A stretch of DNA of 64,000 nucleotides from Bacillota bacterium (GCA_023392515.1 JAEVYX010000126.1:6250-70249); one strand, 5' to 3'. Positions 23,930-33,692 are shown, counted from the stretch's first letter. A program made the numbers and translations. The notes: a model not told the origin generated them from the letters alone.

Positions 23930-24856
23930 TTAACCTATTGTCAAATACTCCTTTTCCATCTCTCTGATCTTTTCCAGCAGCCAGGCGTTGACAGGTGTTG
24001 GAACCCCCGCCTTTTGACCGAGCCTGCAAATTTCTCCGCCAAATATATCTGCTTCGGTTTTCCGCTTATGATCTATGTCCTGCAGTGTGGAGGATCGCCC
24101 CTGGGCTGAAAGGCTGCGCAGCTGTTCTTCCCAAACTGTTATATCTTCTTGGCTTAATGCGATACCCAAAGCCCTGGCTACCTGAATTACTTCCGTTTGA
24201 GCCTGCCTCATTTTATCCATCGCCTGGGTGCTTGCAACCAAATCGCCATAGGAAAGGCCGTAGACCGCACTTACCTGATTTGCCCCCACATTCACCATCA
24301 GTTTCCACCACATGGCCTTTTCCATATCCAGGGGAATCTCATACGGGATGCGTGATGATTCAAAAAAGTCCTTGACCCTTGCTGCCCGTTCCGACAGATT
24401 TTCGTTCCTTCGTTCCCCAAACAAAATTTTCCCTCGGCGGTTCATGTTCACAGCATGACCTGTCCGGTTGGAATCAATGCCGGATCCCAGCGACAGCAGT
24501 ACATGCTCCCATCCAAACCGCTGTGCCAATGCTTCTTCGCTGCTGATGCCATTGAGCAGGGAAAGGATCTGAGTATCATCCCCCATAAAAGGGACCATTT
24601 CTTCCGTGGCATGGGAGAGCTGGTGCCACTTGACGGATACAATAATCAGATCGGCTTTTTTGCCGGCCTCTTCTTTTGTTTTCAGGTCGATCAAAATCGG
24701 TTCCCCGTTGATGGTTACAGGGTCTTTTTCATAGCTTTCCTTTTGCGCCACCACAGCCCAGGCACACGCGCCGGGGTTGTTTTTCAATACACATTGCGCA
24801 TAGATGCTTCCCACCGCACCCATACCGACAAAGGCCACGTTGCGAATTGGCTGCAC
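23930..24856 (-). CDS. Ketopantoate reductase-family oxidoreductase (PanE/ApbA)
   Basis: 308 residues, GTG start with GGAGGATAT upstream. Rossmann motif VGMGAVGSIYA, IVSVKWHQLSHA, and the catalytic-type Lys in AMWWKLMVNVGANQ. The family includes true 2-dehydropantoate 2-reductase and many reductases of other 2-keto acids. No pantothenate genes are near; it lies directly upstream of the TRAP operon promoters and may act on a keto acid of that pathway. Hence no gene symbol. Confidence 0.85.
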   Translation of the reverse strand: MQPIRNVAFVGMGAVGSIYAQCVLKNNPGACAWAVVAQKESYEKDPVTINGEPILIDLKTKEEAGKKADLIIVSVKWHQLSHATEEMVPFMGDDTQILSLLNGISSEEALAQRFGWEHVLLSLGSGIDSNRTGHAVNMNRRGKILFGERRNENLSERAARVKDFFESSRIPYEIPLDMEKAMWWKLMVNVGANQVSAVYGLSYGDLVASTQAMDKMRQAQTEVIQVARALGIALSQEDITVWEEQLRSLSAQGRSSTLQDIDHKRKTEADIFGGEICRLGQKAGVPTPVNAWLLEKIREMEKEYLTIG

Positions 24857-25006
24857 GGCGATATCCTCCGCTTTTCGACCCGTTTTCCGAATGGAAACAG
24901 CATATCACAGATTGTTTGTGAAGTCATCACCTTTTCCAGAAGATTATGCATGCCTGAACGAAACCCTTTCCGTGTAAATTTGATTGGTATCCCTTGTCAA
25001 AAAGAA

Positions 25007-25034
25007 AAAAGGCGCAAATATTTCTGCGCCTTTT
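25007..25034. terminator. Bidirectional terminator after anmK
   Basis: AAAAGGCGCA (25007-25016) and TGCGCCTTTT (25025-25034) form a 10-bp stem with T-rich ends in both directions, closing the peptidoglycan-recycling operon. Confidence 0.88.
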
Positions 25035-25068
25035 AGTCCGTTGAAAAGCAGGAGGTACTATATCAATC

Positions 25069-26208
25069 TTATCTGTGTGAAAGCGGCGCAGGCGTGATGT
25101 TGCCCAATATCATGGGCGCTATGGCACCGGTGGCGCTGGGTACGTTGCCCATGCGGCCCTGCAAGGTTTCGTAAGCCAACAGGGCGAAGGCGACGGCTTC
25201 CTTGGCGTCTGCGGAAAAGCCCAGATCCTCCTGGGTAATGACCGCACATTCGGGCAACAATTCTCTGATCATGCACACCAGGGTATTGTTGTGGCTGCCT
25301 CCGCCGCCCAGGATTACTTCATCGATGGAAGTATAGGGGAATACAAACCGGCGGTAATTCTCCGCCATGGAAAGGGCAGTGTATTTTGTGGCCGTGCAAA
25401 GCCAGTCCTCCGGCGCGATGCCTGGGTGTTCCTTTATTGCCAGGTCCACAAACTGCGCGCCGAACAGTTCCCGCCCTGTGGCTTTGGGCGGCGCAAGCGT
25501 AATAAAGGGGACATTCATCCATTCGGCCAGGAGCATTTCATCTACCCGGCCTGTGGCGGCAATACGACCCTCGTCATCATAGGGCAGGCCATACAGCCGC
25601 TGGCACAATTCGTTGATAATCATATTTGCGGGGCCGGTATCAAAGGCCATCACCTGATTTAGCTCGCAATGCCTGGGCAAAATCGTTACATTGCCAATGC
25701 CCCCCAGGTTTTGAAGCGCCCGGGCCTTCTCCCCCCGGTAAAGGAGATATTCCGAATAAGGGACCAGCGGCGCGCCCCGGCCGCCTGCGGCCATATCCAT
25801 GGCGCGGAAAGAGGAAACCACCGTAACGCCGGTCTCATAGGCAATAATGGCCGGTTCGCCCAATTGCAAGGTGGAAGCCACGTTGACTTCCTCGTCCACG
25901 GGAATATGGTACACTGTTTGCCCATGGGAGCCGATGCAATCAAGCTTTTCCATGTCAAAGCCAGCCTGACGGCACACTTCCCGGGCCGCCTGTGCAAAGG
26001 CATAGCCAAGTTCCACATTCAGGCTGCAGGTAAGCGCAATATTGGACTTATCAAGAGAGCAGCAGTCCATAATTCTCCTGCGCAGTTTTTCATCCATGGG
26101 CAGTGTGCAAAACGAAACGAGGCGGGGGCTTTTATCCCCAAGCTCAACCAATGCGGCATCAATGCCATCCAATGAAGTGCCGCTCATCATGCCAACTACA
26201 TAAGCCAT
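25069..26208 (-). CDS. anmK: Anhydro-N-acetylmuramic acid kinase
   Basis: 379 residues, GTAAGGAGG upstream. Opens with GMMSGTSLDGIDAALVE and continues with GSHGQTVYHIP, FDTGPANMIINEL and LGGGGSHNNTL, which mark AnmK. It opens the 1,6-anhydro ring of anhydroMurNAc while phosphorylating it to MurNAc-6-phosphate, a cytoplasmic step of murein recycling. It follows oppF by 12 bp, so the Opp system beside it probably brings in muropeptides. MurQ (etherase), the next enzyme, is not in the window. Confidence 0.95.
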   Translation of the reverse strand: MAYVVGMMSGTSLDGIDAALVELGDKSPRLVSFCTLPMDEKLRRRIMDCCSLDKSNIALTCSLNVELGYAFAQAAREVCRQAGFDMEKLDCIGSHGQTVYHIPVDEEVNVASTLQLGEPAIIAYETGVTVVSSFRAMDMAAGGRGAPLVPYSEYLLYRGEKARALQNLGGIGNVTILPRHCELNQVMAFDTGPANMIINELCQRLYGLPYDDEGRIAATGRVDEMLLAEWMNVPFITLAPPKATGRELFGAQFVDLAIKEHPGIAPEDWLCTATKYTALSMAENYRRFVFPYTSIDEVILGGGGSHNNTLVCMIRELLPECAVITQEDLGFSADAKEAVAFALLAYETLQGRMGNVPSATGAIAPMILGNITPAPLSHR

Positions 26209-26220
26209 AGGGTTTCCTCC

Positions 26221-27186
26221 TTACAGGTGATGACAAGCTACCTGATGGGTATCGGATATCTGGGTGAATTCCGGCATTTTTTCCTTACATATCGCACTGC
26301 AGCGGCTGCAGCGGGTATGGAAGGGGCAGCCGCTGGGGGGATTGGCGGGACTGGGCACATCCCCATGAAGGAGGATGCGGTTCTTTTTCAAAAGAGGGTC
26401 TTTTACCGGAACGGCGGAAAGCAGTGCCTGGGTATAGGGGTGGCATGGGTTTTCATATACCTCTTTTGTATCACCTGTCTCCATAATTCGGCCCAGGTAC
26501 ATGACCCCAACGCTGTTGCTGATATGGCGCACCACATTCAAGTCGTGGGAAATAAAGATCAGGGACAGGTTCATATCCTGCTTTAGTTCCATTAACAGGT
26601 TCAATATCTGAGCCTGAATGGATACGTCCAGCGCGGATATGGGCTCGTCCGCCACCACAAAGCTGGGCCCGCTGATTAATGCCCGGGCAATGGAGATACG
26701 CTGCTTTTGTCCGCCGGAAAACTGGTGGGGATAGCGGTTCAATTGGTCCGGGGACAGCCCCACTTTTTTCAGCATATCCTGCAGCCGGTCTTCCAGTTCG
26801 GCCTTATCCAGATTGAAGTGTATGCGCAGCGGCTCACTGAGCAATTGCCGCACTGTCATCCGGGGGTTTAAGGAACTGTAGGGGTTTTGAAAAACAAATT
26901 GCATATCCCGACGCTTTTTGCGTAAGGCTTCCGCATCCAGTTTTGCTACGTCCTCCCCCTGAAAAAACACCTGGCCTCCGGTGGGCTCGATCAACCGTAA
27001 AATGCTTGCGCCGGTAGTGCTTTTACCGCAGCCGGATTCCCCGACAAGGGCAAATACTTCCTGCCGCCGGATTTGAAAACTCACATCCTCCACGGCATGA
27101 ACGTGGCCAACCACTTTTTTCAAAACTCCGCGCTTGATGGGGAAATAGGTTTTTAAATGGCGTACATCCAATAAAATATCATTCAT
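26221..27186 (-). CDS. oppF: Oligopeptide/muropeptide ABC transporter ATPase (OppF type)
   Basis: 321 residues from ATG 27186, which has GGAGG upstream and overlaps the oppD stop by 8 bases. Walker A GESGCGKST, signature FSGGQKQRISIARAL, Walker B FVVADEPISALD, switch His in FISHDL, plus the C-terminal oligopeptide-ABC extension PSGCPFHTRCSRC with a Cys cluster typical of OppD/F. Energises the OppBC channel. Confidence 0.95.
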   Translation of the reverse strand: MNDILLDVRHLKTYFPIKRGVLKKVVGHVHAVEDVSFQIRRQEVFALVGESGCGKSTTGASILRLIEPTGGQVFFQGEDVAKLDAEALRKKRRDMQFVFQNPYSSLNPRMTVRQLLSEPLRIHFNLDKAELEDRLQDMLKKVGLSPDQLNRYPHQFSGGQKQRISIARALISGPSFVVADEPISALDVSIQAQILNLLMELKQDMNLSLIFISHDLNVVRHISNSVGVMYLGRIMETGDTKEVYENPCHPYTQALLSAVPVKDPLLKKNRILLHGDVPSPANPPSGCPFHTRCSRCSAICKEKMPEFTQISDTHQVACHHL

Positions 27187-28174
27187 GCTGCGCCTCCTCT
27201 CCCCACAAAAAGCAGCGGCAAAGGTGATTTGGAGCGATTTCCTTGATATCCGGAGCTTTTTCCCGGCAGATGGGCATGCATTTGTCACACCGGTCGGCGA
27301 AACGGCAGCCCGGTTTCCACTGCCCGCCGGGCGGCACCATGCCGGGAATCGCATAAAGCTTTTTCTCCGCCCCACCCAAGGATGTTACTGCATGCAAAAG
27401 TCCCCTGGTATAGGGGTGGGCTGTTTCATGAAAGAGGGCGGCTACCGGAGCCTGTTCCACAACCTGCCCGGCATAAAACACCGCCACCTCTTCGCAGGTT
27501 TCGGCAATCACGCCCAGGTCATGGGTAATCATGATAATGGAAGTGTCCCTGTTTTCCTTCAGCTCGTTCATCAAATCCAGAATCTGTGCCTGAATGGTCA
27601 CATCCAGCGCCGTAGTAGGTTCATCCGCAATCAAAAGCCGGGGATTGTTGATGAGGGCAATGGCAATCATGATCCTTTGCAACTGCCCCCCTGACAATTG
27701 ATGGGGATAGCTTTGCAGCGTCTGTTCAGGCCTGGGGATATTCACCTTTTTCAGCATTTCCAGGCTTACATCGTCCATGGCTTTATGACTCAGATCCTTA
27801 TGGTGAAAGGACAGCGCCTCAATCATCTGCTGCCGGATGGTGAATATGGGGTCCAGCGCCGTCATGGGCTCCTGAAAGATCATGGCGATCTCCCGGCCCC
27901 GGAAGCGGCGCATTTGGGTGATATCGATTTTGTTGATATCCACCTCACCCTCCAGGCTGTCAAAGCGTATGCTGCCGCCGGTAACCCGAAGGGGATAGGG
28001 CAGCAATTGCATAACAGACGAGGCGGTAATGCTTTTGCCGCAGCCGGATTCCCCTACAATCCCAAAGCTTTGCCGGCGCTTGATTGTCAGGTTGACACCT
28101 TCCACCAGGCGCACCGTTTCTTTTTTTCGGGGGGTTTCAATGACCAGGTCCCTTATTTCAAGTAAATTATCCAT
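27179..28174 (-). CDS. oppD: Oligopeptide/muropeptide ABC transporter ATPase (OppD type)
   Basis: 331 residues. Walker A GESGCGKSI, signature LSGGQLQRIMIAIAL, Walker B LLIADEPTTALD, MITHDLGV and the C-terminal CRFADRCDKCMPICREKAP Cys cluster. Overlaps oppF and follows oppC by 12 bp. Forms the ATPase pair with OppF. Confidence 0.95.
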   Translation of the reverse strand: MDNLLEIRDLVIETPRKKETVRLVEGVNLTIKRRQSFGIVGESGCGKSITASSVMQLLPYPLRVTGGSIRFDSLEGEVDINKIDITQMRRFRGREIAMIFQEPMTALDPIFTIRQQMIEALSFHHKDLSHKAMDDVSLEMLKKVNIPRPEQTLQSYPHQLSGGQLQRIMIAIALINNPRLLIADEPTTALDVTIQAQILDLMNELKENRDTSIIMITHDLGVIAETCEEVAVFYAGQVVEQAPVAALFHETAHPYTRGLLHAVTSLGGAEKKLYAIPGMVPPGGQWKPGCRFADRCDKCMPICREKAPDIKEIAPNHLCRCFLWGEEAQHE

Positions 28175-28186
28175 CTTCCCGCCCCC

Positions 28187-29071
28187 TTACAATTTCAATT
28201 TCGGGTCCAGCACATCCCGCAGGCTGTCCCCGAGAATATTGAAAGACAAGATGGTCAGGATGATGAACAGCGCCGGGAAAATCACCAGCCAGGGCGCCAT
28301 TTCCATATACTTTCGGCTGTCAGACAGCATGGAACCCCAGGACGGATCGGGGGGCTGAATGCCCAGGCCCAGAAAGCTCATGGATGCTTCGGTCAGAATG
28401 GCCCCGGACAGGGCCAGCGTTGCCTGCACCGTAAAGGGTGCCATAATGTTTGGTGTTACATGGCGAAACAGTATGGCAAAAGACTTTAGACCAATGCTCC
28501 GGGCATTTTGAATATAGTCCATGGATTTGACTGACTTTACCGAGGCCCTGACTGTGCGGGTAAACACGGGGATGTTCACAATACCGATGGCAATCATGGT
28601 GTTGATGATGCTGGTGCCCAAAGCCGACACGATGAACAGCGCCAGCAGAATAGATGGGAAGGCAAAAATAATATCCATGACCATCATGATCGTGCTTTCT
28701 ACTTTTCCTTCAAAGTAGCCTGCCATCATGCCGAAAAGGTACCCGAATCCCGCGGCAATGCCCACGGAAATTATGCCTACCACTAACGATACCCTTGCCC
28801 CATAGATGATCCGGCTGAATACATCCCGGCCGAAGTTGTCGGTACCGAATAGGAAGGAGGAGGTTGGAGCCATCAGCTTTGCGGTCTTTCCGCCTACCTT
28901 TACCATTTCCGCCACGTCATAGGGGGCAATCAAAGGGGCAAAAACAGCCATGATGATGACCAGAACCACACCTATCATGCCCCATCGGCCCAGGCTGTCG
29001 GCCCACAGGTTTTGCAAAAGCGTCGTTTCCCCGGAGGACAGGCGCTTGCGGTTGACGGTTGCTTTTTTCAT
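28187..29071 (-). CDS. oppC: Oligopeptide/muropeptide ABC transporter permease (OppC type)
   Basis: 294 residues; GGAGGAG upstream. About six membrane segments, N-terminal OppC_N region, and the permease EAA loop around IQNARSIGLKSFAILFRHV. C-terminal WGSMLSDSRKYMEMAPW is characteristic of DppC/OppC. Second membrane subunit with OppB. Confidence 0.94.
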   Translation of the reverse strand: MKKATVNRKRLSSGETTLLQNLWADSLGRWGMIGVVLVIIMAVFAPLIAPYDVAEMVKVGGKTAKLMAPTSSFLFGTDNFGRDVFSRIIYGARVSLVVGIISVGIAAGFGYLFGMMAGYFEGKVESTIMMVMDIIFAFPSILLALFIVSALGTSIINTMIAIGIVNIPVFTRTVRASVKSVKSMDYIQNARSIGLKSFAILFRHVTPNIMAPFTVQATLALSGAILTEASMSFLGLGIQPPDPSWGSMLSDSRKYMEMAPWLVIFPALFIILTILSFNILGDSLRDVLDPKLKL

Positions 29072-29086
29072 ACTGCCTGCTCCTCC

Positions 29087-30031
29087 CTAATTATAAGAAA
29101 TCCGCGGATCGACATAGGTATATAAAATGTCTACCAGCAAATTTATCGTCACGTACAAAAAGGCAATGAACAAAACGCATCCCTGGACTACGGGATAATC
29201 CCGCTGGTTGATAGCGGTCAGGACCATTTGCCCTAAACCCGGCAGAGAAAATATCTGCTCTACCACCACCGTGCCGCCCAATAAGCTGCCAAACTGCATG
29301 CCTACCAGTGTGATAATTGGAATGCAGCCGTTTTTCAAAGCATGCTTAAAAATTGTTACCCGCTCCGACGCGCCCTTGGCGCGCACGGCTTTGATAAAGT
29401 CTTGGCGCATAACTTCCAATATGGAGGAGCGGGTCATGCGCATGACAGAGCCGGACATGATGGCCCCCAGCACAATGGCCGGAAGGATCATGATTTGCAG
29501 GTTCACCGCCGGGTTCTCCATAAAGTTCACGAATCCTACCGGCGGGTAATACCCGAAGGCTTTTGATAAAAATAAAATCAGAAGCGTTGCAAAAGCAAAA
29601 TTGGGCATAGACACGCCAAGCAAGGCGGTTACCCGCACCACTTTATCCACCCAGGTGTTCCGCTTCAAGGCCGAAAGGATGCCCAAGGGAATGGCAATGA
29701 TCCAGGAGATTACGCATGCCAGCAAAGTGAGTTCAGCAGAAATGCGGAAGCGGTTCATGATTTCGGGAAAGATTTCCGCACCTGTGCGGAATGACACGCC
29801 GAAATCTCCCTTCACGGCATTTCCAATCCAGGTCAAATACTGCATATACAGCGGTTGATCCAGACCCAGGCGCTTTTCCCACATAGCCCTAAGCTCTGGT
29901 GTCGCTTCAATGCCCAGCATGCCGGAGACTACGTCCCCCGGTATCAGCTGCATAATGATGAATATACACAGGCTGATGCCGATCAATACTGGGATGAGCA
30001 TCAAAAGCCTGCGCAGGATGTAATCGCGCAT
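29087..30031 (-). CDS. oppB: Oligopeptide/muropeptide ABC transporter permease (OppB type)
   Basis: 314 residues, AAGGAGATG upstream. Starts MRDYILRRLLMLIPVLIGIS as expected of DppB/OppB, with the EAA loop at DFIKAVRAKGASERVTIFKH and six membrane segments. A hairpin lies between oppA and this gene. Confidence 0.94.
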   Translation of the reverse strand: MRDYILRRLLMLIPVLIGISLCIFIIMQLIPGDVVSGMLGIEATPELRAMWEKRLGLDQPLYMQYLTWIGNAVKGDFGVSFRTGAEIFPEIMNRFRISAELTLLACVISWIIAIPLGILSALKRNTWVDKVVRVTALLGVSMPNFAFATLLILFLSKAFGYYPPVGFVNFMENPAVNLQIMILPAIVLGAIMSGSVMRMTRSSILEVMRQDFIKAVRAKGASERVTIFKHALKNGCIPIITLVGMQFGSLLGGTVVVEQIFSLPGLGQMVLTAINQRDYPVVQGCVLFIAFLYVTINLLVDILYTYVDPRISYN

Positions 30032-30063
30032 GACGCATCTCCTTCAAAGGGAAAATGGAGAAA

Positions 30064-30099
30064 GGCCGCGCCCCCGCCCGTGGGGGAGGGAACGCGGCC
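30064..30099 (-). other. Stem-loop between oppA and oppB
   Basis: Outer arms GGCCGCG (30064-30070) and CGCGGCC (30093-30099) with an inner G/C-rich pairing; a short T-run follows on minus. Same position relative to the binding-protein gene as the hairpins at 21982 and 36558. Confidence 0.7.
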
Positions 30100-30115
30100 C
30101 TTTTAAGACGATGGA

Positions 30116-31633
30116 TTACTTGGTTAGCGTCGCTTTGGAAAAGTCATTGGCATTGGACGCATTGGGGGTAAATCCGGTGAGTTCCTTCCTTGCGAAGAAA
30201 TAGTCCATGGGGCTGGCAAAGGTCACGTTGGGGCATTCCTCCAGAATGATATTCATGGCTTCCTGATAATATCCACGGCGGGCCTCTGTATCGGTCGTGC
30301 CGGCACCCAAAGCGCACAGTTCATCCACGCGGGCGTTGGAATAACCGGCAATGTTGGCAGCGCCGCCTGTAGAGAAGAAGAAGGCCACAGCCCGGCTGGG
30401 ATCTGAACCGGCGCCGTTTTGGCAAACCATCATCTGAAAGCTCTTGTTGTTCCATTGATCAATATATTGAGCATTTTCTACGTTTTCAACTTTGACGGTG
30501 ATGCCGATTTCAGCCAACTGCTGCTGAAGCACCGTGGCCAAATCCCGCAGGGTATCCAATAGGCCTGTGGTCAACGTCACTTCAAAGCCATTGGCATATC
30601 CTGCTTCCGCCATTAAAGCCTTTGCTTTTTCAATATCCTGTTGGTACAGGGGGTGATCCTTTACCTCAACGGCCCAATGGCCCATGGAAGCGGGAGCAAA
30701 CCCGGAAATCACCGCCTGGCCGTCGTACACCAGGTCGAGGATCTCGTCCCGGCTTACCGCCAGGCTGATGGCCTGGCGTACCCGCACGTCTTTGAATACG
30801 TCTAGGGACAAATTCAGGCACAGGGTTTGATAGTTGCGGCTCTGGTAGGAAAGGATCTGGATGTTGCTGTCGCCGCTGACCAGGGGCACACTAGAGGCGT
30901 TGCCCACGATCAATTGCACTTGGCCGGTGCGCAGCGCAGCCAGGCGGGCGGACATATCGGTCATCACATAGTATTCAATGCTGTCAAAAGTGGGCTGTCC
31001 TTCCAGATAGAAGTCTTTGACGCCATTCAGTACCACACGATTGTCCGGAACCCATTCTCCCAGGGTGTAGGGGCCGGTGCCTGCATCTGCACGTAAAATG
31101 TCGCCTTTGTTTTCTTCTACCACTTCTTTGCAGACGATGGAAGCATAGGTGCTGGACAGGTTGGCCAGGAATGGGGCGTTGATGGAGGACAATACAAACT
31201 TCACCGTATAATCATCCACCGCTTCCATGGAGGAAATCATGTTAAAGTAGTTGCCGCTGTTCCCCAAAGCGCCAAGGTCAGGGGAAAGGATGCGCTCAAA
31301 GCTATACACCACATCCGCGGCGGTCATTTCACGGCCGTTGTGGAACTTCACACCCTTGCGAAGATGGAACACATACGTCGTTTCATCCGGCTGTTCCCAG
31401 CTTTCAGCCAGTTCGGGGATGACATTCAGGTCCTCATCCACATCAACCAATTGGTTGTACATCTGATTGATCATGCGAATGGAAGCAACGGCGGAAATGG
31501 TGTGGGGGTCAAAACCTACGGGTTCCGCATCGGTGCCGTACTTGAGTACATTGGCGCTTTCTGCCAAGGCCGAAACGGAGCTTAGCCCCAGCATCATGCA
31601 CAGGGCCAGAACCAGAGCGACGATCTTGCGCAT
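30116..31633 (-). CDS. oppA: ABC transporter solute-binding protein, OppA/DppA family
   Basis: 505 residues from ATG 31633 (GAGGGATTCAGG upstream). Signal peptide with a SALA-E site and no lipobox Cys, unusual for a Gram-positive OppA. SBP family 5 signature GREMTAADVVYSFERIL near residue 95, then a large peptide-binding fold. In this operon with AnmK and an AmiE-like hydrolase its ligand may be a muropeptide or cell-wall peptide rather than a general oligopeptide. Confidence 0.93.
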   Translation of the reverse strand: MRKIVALVLALCMMLGLSSVSALAESANVLKYGTDAEPVGFDPHTISAVASIRMINQMYNQLVDVDEDLNVIPELAESWEQPDETTYVFHLRKGVKFHNGREMTAADVVYSFERILSPDLGALGNSGNYFNMISSMEAVDDYTVKFVLSSINAPFLANLSSTYASIVCKEVVEENKGDILRADAGTGPYTLGEWVPDNRVVLNGVKDFYLEGQPTFDSIEYYVMTDMSARLAALRTGQVQLIVGNASSVPLVSGDSNIQILSYQSRNYQTLCLNLSLDVFKDVRVRQAISLAVSRDEILDLVYDGQAVISGFAPASMGHWAVEVKDHPLYQQDIEKAKALMAEAGYANGFEVTLTTGLLDTLRDLATVLQQQLAEIGITVKVENVENAQYIDQWNNKSFQMMVCQNGAGSDPSRAVAFFFSTGGAANIAGYSNARVDELCALGAGTTDTEARRGYYQEAMNIILEECPNVTFASPMDYFFARKELTGFTPNASNANDFSKATLTK

Positions 31634-31683
31634 ACCTGAATCCCTCTTTCCTAACATTCATCTATCCGAAAAGTCGAAAGACT

Positions 31684-32739
31684 TTAAGGAGCAACACAAT
31701 CCGCCAAAGCCTGAAACAAAGCCCGGCGGTAATCGTTTGTACCGTTTTGATTTCTTTCCTCATAGTAAAGACGGTTGGTGAATGCCACAACTCCCAAATC
31801 TTTAGCGCGGGATATGTAAATTGCAGTGCCGGTAAAGCCTGTATGCCCGCACCCCATGGGATACATATCACCCACCTGAAAGCCCAGCCCCCGGCCGGGA
31901 GCCTGTTCCTCCATGGCACATTGGAGAAGGGGGGAGCCGGTATTCAAATACAACCTGCACAAAGCCTCATAGGAAGCCACATCGGAAAACAGACCAGCGT
32001 GGCCTGCCACCCCTTTGAAATAGTAAAATGCATTGCCGTCGTTTACCTGGCCTTTCACCGTCTCATGAGAGCGCCAGCCGGAAAAAACAATGCCCCGCTC
32101 CCGGCACATCTCTTCTTCAATGGGGTTGCCATAGGAGGATGGGGCAATGGGCAGGGAAGAATCGGGACAATAACAAAACCCGGACAAGGAAAGGGAACGG
32201 CTTAAAAGAGCCTGTACGCATTGGCTCAAGGGGAGCTGCATAATTTCTTCTACCAACCGGCCCAGGATGATAAAATTGATATCGCTGTATTCCACACCTT
32301 CCCGGGGCTCATACAGGGATAGAATCTCATTCAGCACAGCATAAAGGTCCCCTTCTTTTGCATAGAGGGGATACCAGGCTACCAGCCCCGAGGTATGTGT
32401 AAGCAGCTTTTCCACCGTGACATTCTGAAGGCGCTTAGCAAGACCAGGCCATTGCGCCATTTTAGGCAAAAGTTTTAGTATGCGGTCTTCCAGCCCGAAT
32501 TTCCTTTGGTCAATAAGCAGCAGCACCTGGGTAGCTGTTGCAATCTTGGTAAGGGATGCAACGTCAAAGAGGGTATCCGTTGTCACGTCCCCGAAGGCAG
32601 CCCTATACAAGGTATCATGATGTGTAAACACGCTAATAACGGCGCTGGGGAAATAACCTCTGCGCCGGAAATCTTCCGTGATGGAATCTACCGCCTGGCG
32701 GATGCGCTCCCGCAAGGCTTCACCCGGGGTTATCAACAT
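31684..32739 (-). CDS. Serine hydrolase of the beta-lactamase/AmiE type
   Basis: 351 residues, GGGGGACTTG upstream. Class C-like serine hydrolase: SxxK as SLTK (Ser62, Lys65), the second motif YSD in GVEYSDINF, and HTG in GCGHTGFTG. No signal peptide is evident. Bacillus AmiE (YbbE), which trims the stem peptide from MurNAc-peptides, is of this family; the operon with OppABCDF and AnmK supports such a recycling role. A true beta-lactamase is less likely because there is no export signal. First gene of the operon, 80 bp after its promoter. Confidence 0.8.
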   Translation of the reverse strand: MLITPGEALRERIRQAVDSITEDFRRRGYFPSAVISVFTHHDTLYRAAFGDVTTDTLFDVASLTKIATATQVLLLIDQRKFGLEDRILKLLPKMAQWPGLAKRLQNVTVEKLLTHTSGLVAWYPLYAKEGDLYAVLNEILSLYEPREGVEYSDINFIILGRLVEEIMQLPLSQCVQALLSRSLSLSGFCYCPDSSLPIAPSSYGNPIEEEMCRERGIVFSGWRSHETVKGQVNDGNAFYYFKGVAGHAGLFSDVASYEALCRLYLNTGSPLLQCAMEEQAPGRGLGFQVGDMYPMGCGHTGFTGTAIYISRAKDLGVVAFTNRLYYEERNQNGTNDYRRALFQALADCVAP

Positions 32740-32819
32740 AATACAAGTCCCCCAAATGAATTAAAAAAGTGTTATAGAATAGACCGGCACAAGCCGCTTT
32801 CAATTGTTATTGCTTGGCT

Positions 32820-32848
32820 ATCATACCATATTTCTCCCATATTTACAA
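32820..32848 (-). promoter_or_regulatory. Promoter of the peptidoglycan-recycling operon
   Basis: Minus strand TTGTAA (32848-32843), 17-base spacer, TATGAT (32825-32820), 81 bp before the start of the serine hydrolase. Confidence 0.65.
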
Positions 32849-32933
32849 GTTGCATATAGCCTTCTTCACGCGGGTTGCCGTAACTGGGATTAAATAATAC
32901 AAATTCAAAAAAACCATATTTGAATCAGGCATT

Positions 32934-33575
32934 TTATGAAAGAATGGAGACAATATGCCGTGCTAACGCCAATGGGTTTTCAAGCATTGGCAGATGACAG
33001 CATTGATCAACAAAGCCAATAAGGAGCCTCTCCAAATGCTCCTTATTCAAGTTCAAGTCATCCAGCAAAAACGGGTAGTCCTTCCTTCCGCGATCGCCAT
33101 ACAAAGCATACACTGGATGATGAATTTGTTCCAAGTATTTTGTATAATCAAAATTCTCTTTCAGGCTGGATTTCAGCGCCATGGTATAATGCACATCTTC
33201 TTCTTTCAGCATTGCGTAAACCTTTTCGCCCAGAGTTGCTTTGTTTGATTCCATCATAAGGTTTCGGTAAAAGGGTGCTGTTGGTTTTAAAAACGATTCC
33301 AAAAGGATTGTCTTTTGAAGATGCATTTCCGGCTTGGCGGATAAATGCAAAGCGATAATCCCGCCCATGCTGTGACCAAGTATAAAATCATAAGGAGGAT
33401 GGTTCACAACATGGTTCTCAAAAACCCATTCGGCCAAGTCTGCCGCCGATGAGCAGCGGATGGTTACGTCCCTTGGATAGGCAGCATAGTCTATATCAAA
33501 ATCTGTAAGGTGGTCTTTTATGCCGTCCCAAACCCATGGCTGGCAATTCAAACCGTATAAAAATAATCCGTGCAT
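32934..33575 (-). CDS. Alpha/beta hydrolase
   Basis: 213 residues from ATG 33575 with GGGAGG upstream; upstream in-frame codons are an overlap with the preceding terminator. Nucleophile elbow GHSMGG near residue 72, and a late His in QCCHLPML. An acidic residue in ALYGDRGRKD completes a plausible triad. Small cytosolic esterase/lipase-like enzyme; substrate unknown. Monocistronic, between two transport operons. Confidence 0.82.
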   Translation of the reverse strand: MHGLFLYGLNCQPWVWDGIKDHLTDFDIDYAAYPRDVTIRCSSAADLAEWVFENHVVNHPPYDFILGHSMGGIIALHLSAKPEMHLQKTILLESFLKPTAPFYRNLMMESNKATLGEKVYAMLKEEDVHYTMALKSSLKENFDYTKYLEQIHHPVYALYGDRGRKDYPFLLDDLNLNKEHLERLLIGFVDQCCHLPMLENPLALARHIVSILS

Positions 33576-33624
33576 TTTGTCCTCCCAATTTGATGTTTTC
33601 AGACTGGCAAAGCCTATTCTACTA

Positions 33625-33657
33625 CAAAAAGAAAGCGGCAGCATAAAAAAATGCTGC
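33625..33657 (-). terminator. Terminator of the AraC-type regulator gene
   Basis: GCAGCAT/ATGCTGC (33638-33644/33651-33657) with a 6-base loop, followed on minus by CGCTTTCTTTTTG. Confidence 0.75.
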
Positions 33658-33692
33658 GGCTTGTAAGGTTTGTATAAGCTCACTTTTTTTTC

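Noticed and set aside
31684..32739. A genuine antibiotic-resistance beta-lactamase
   Set aside because: No export signal and the operon context is peptidoglycan recycling; an AmiE-like cytosolic hydrolase fits better.
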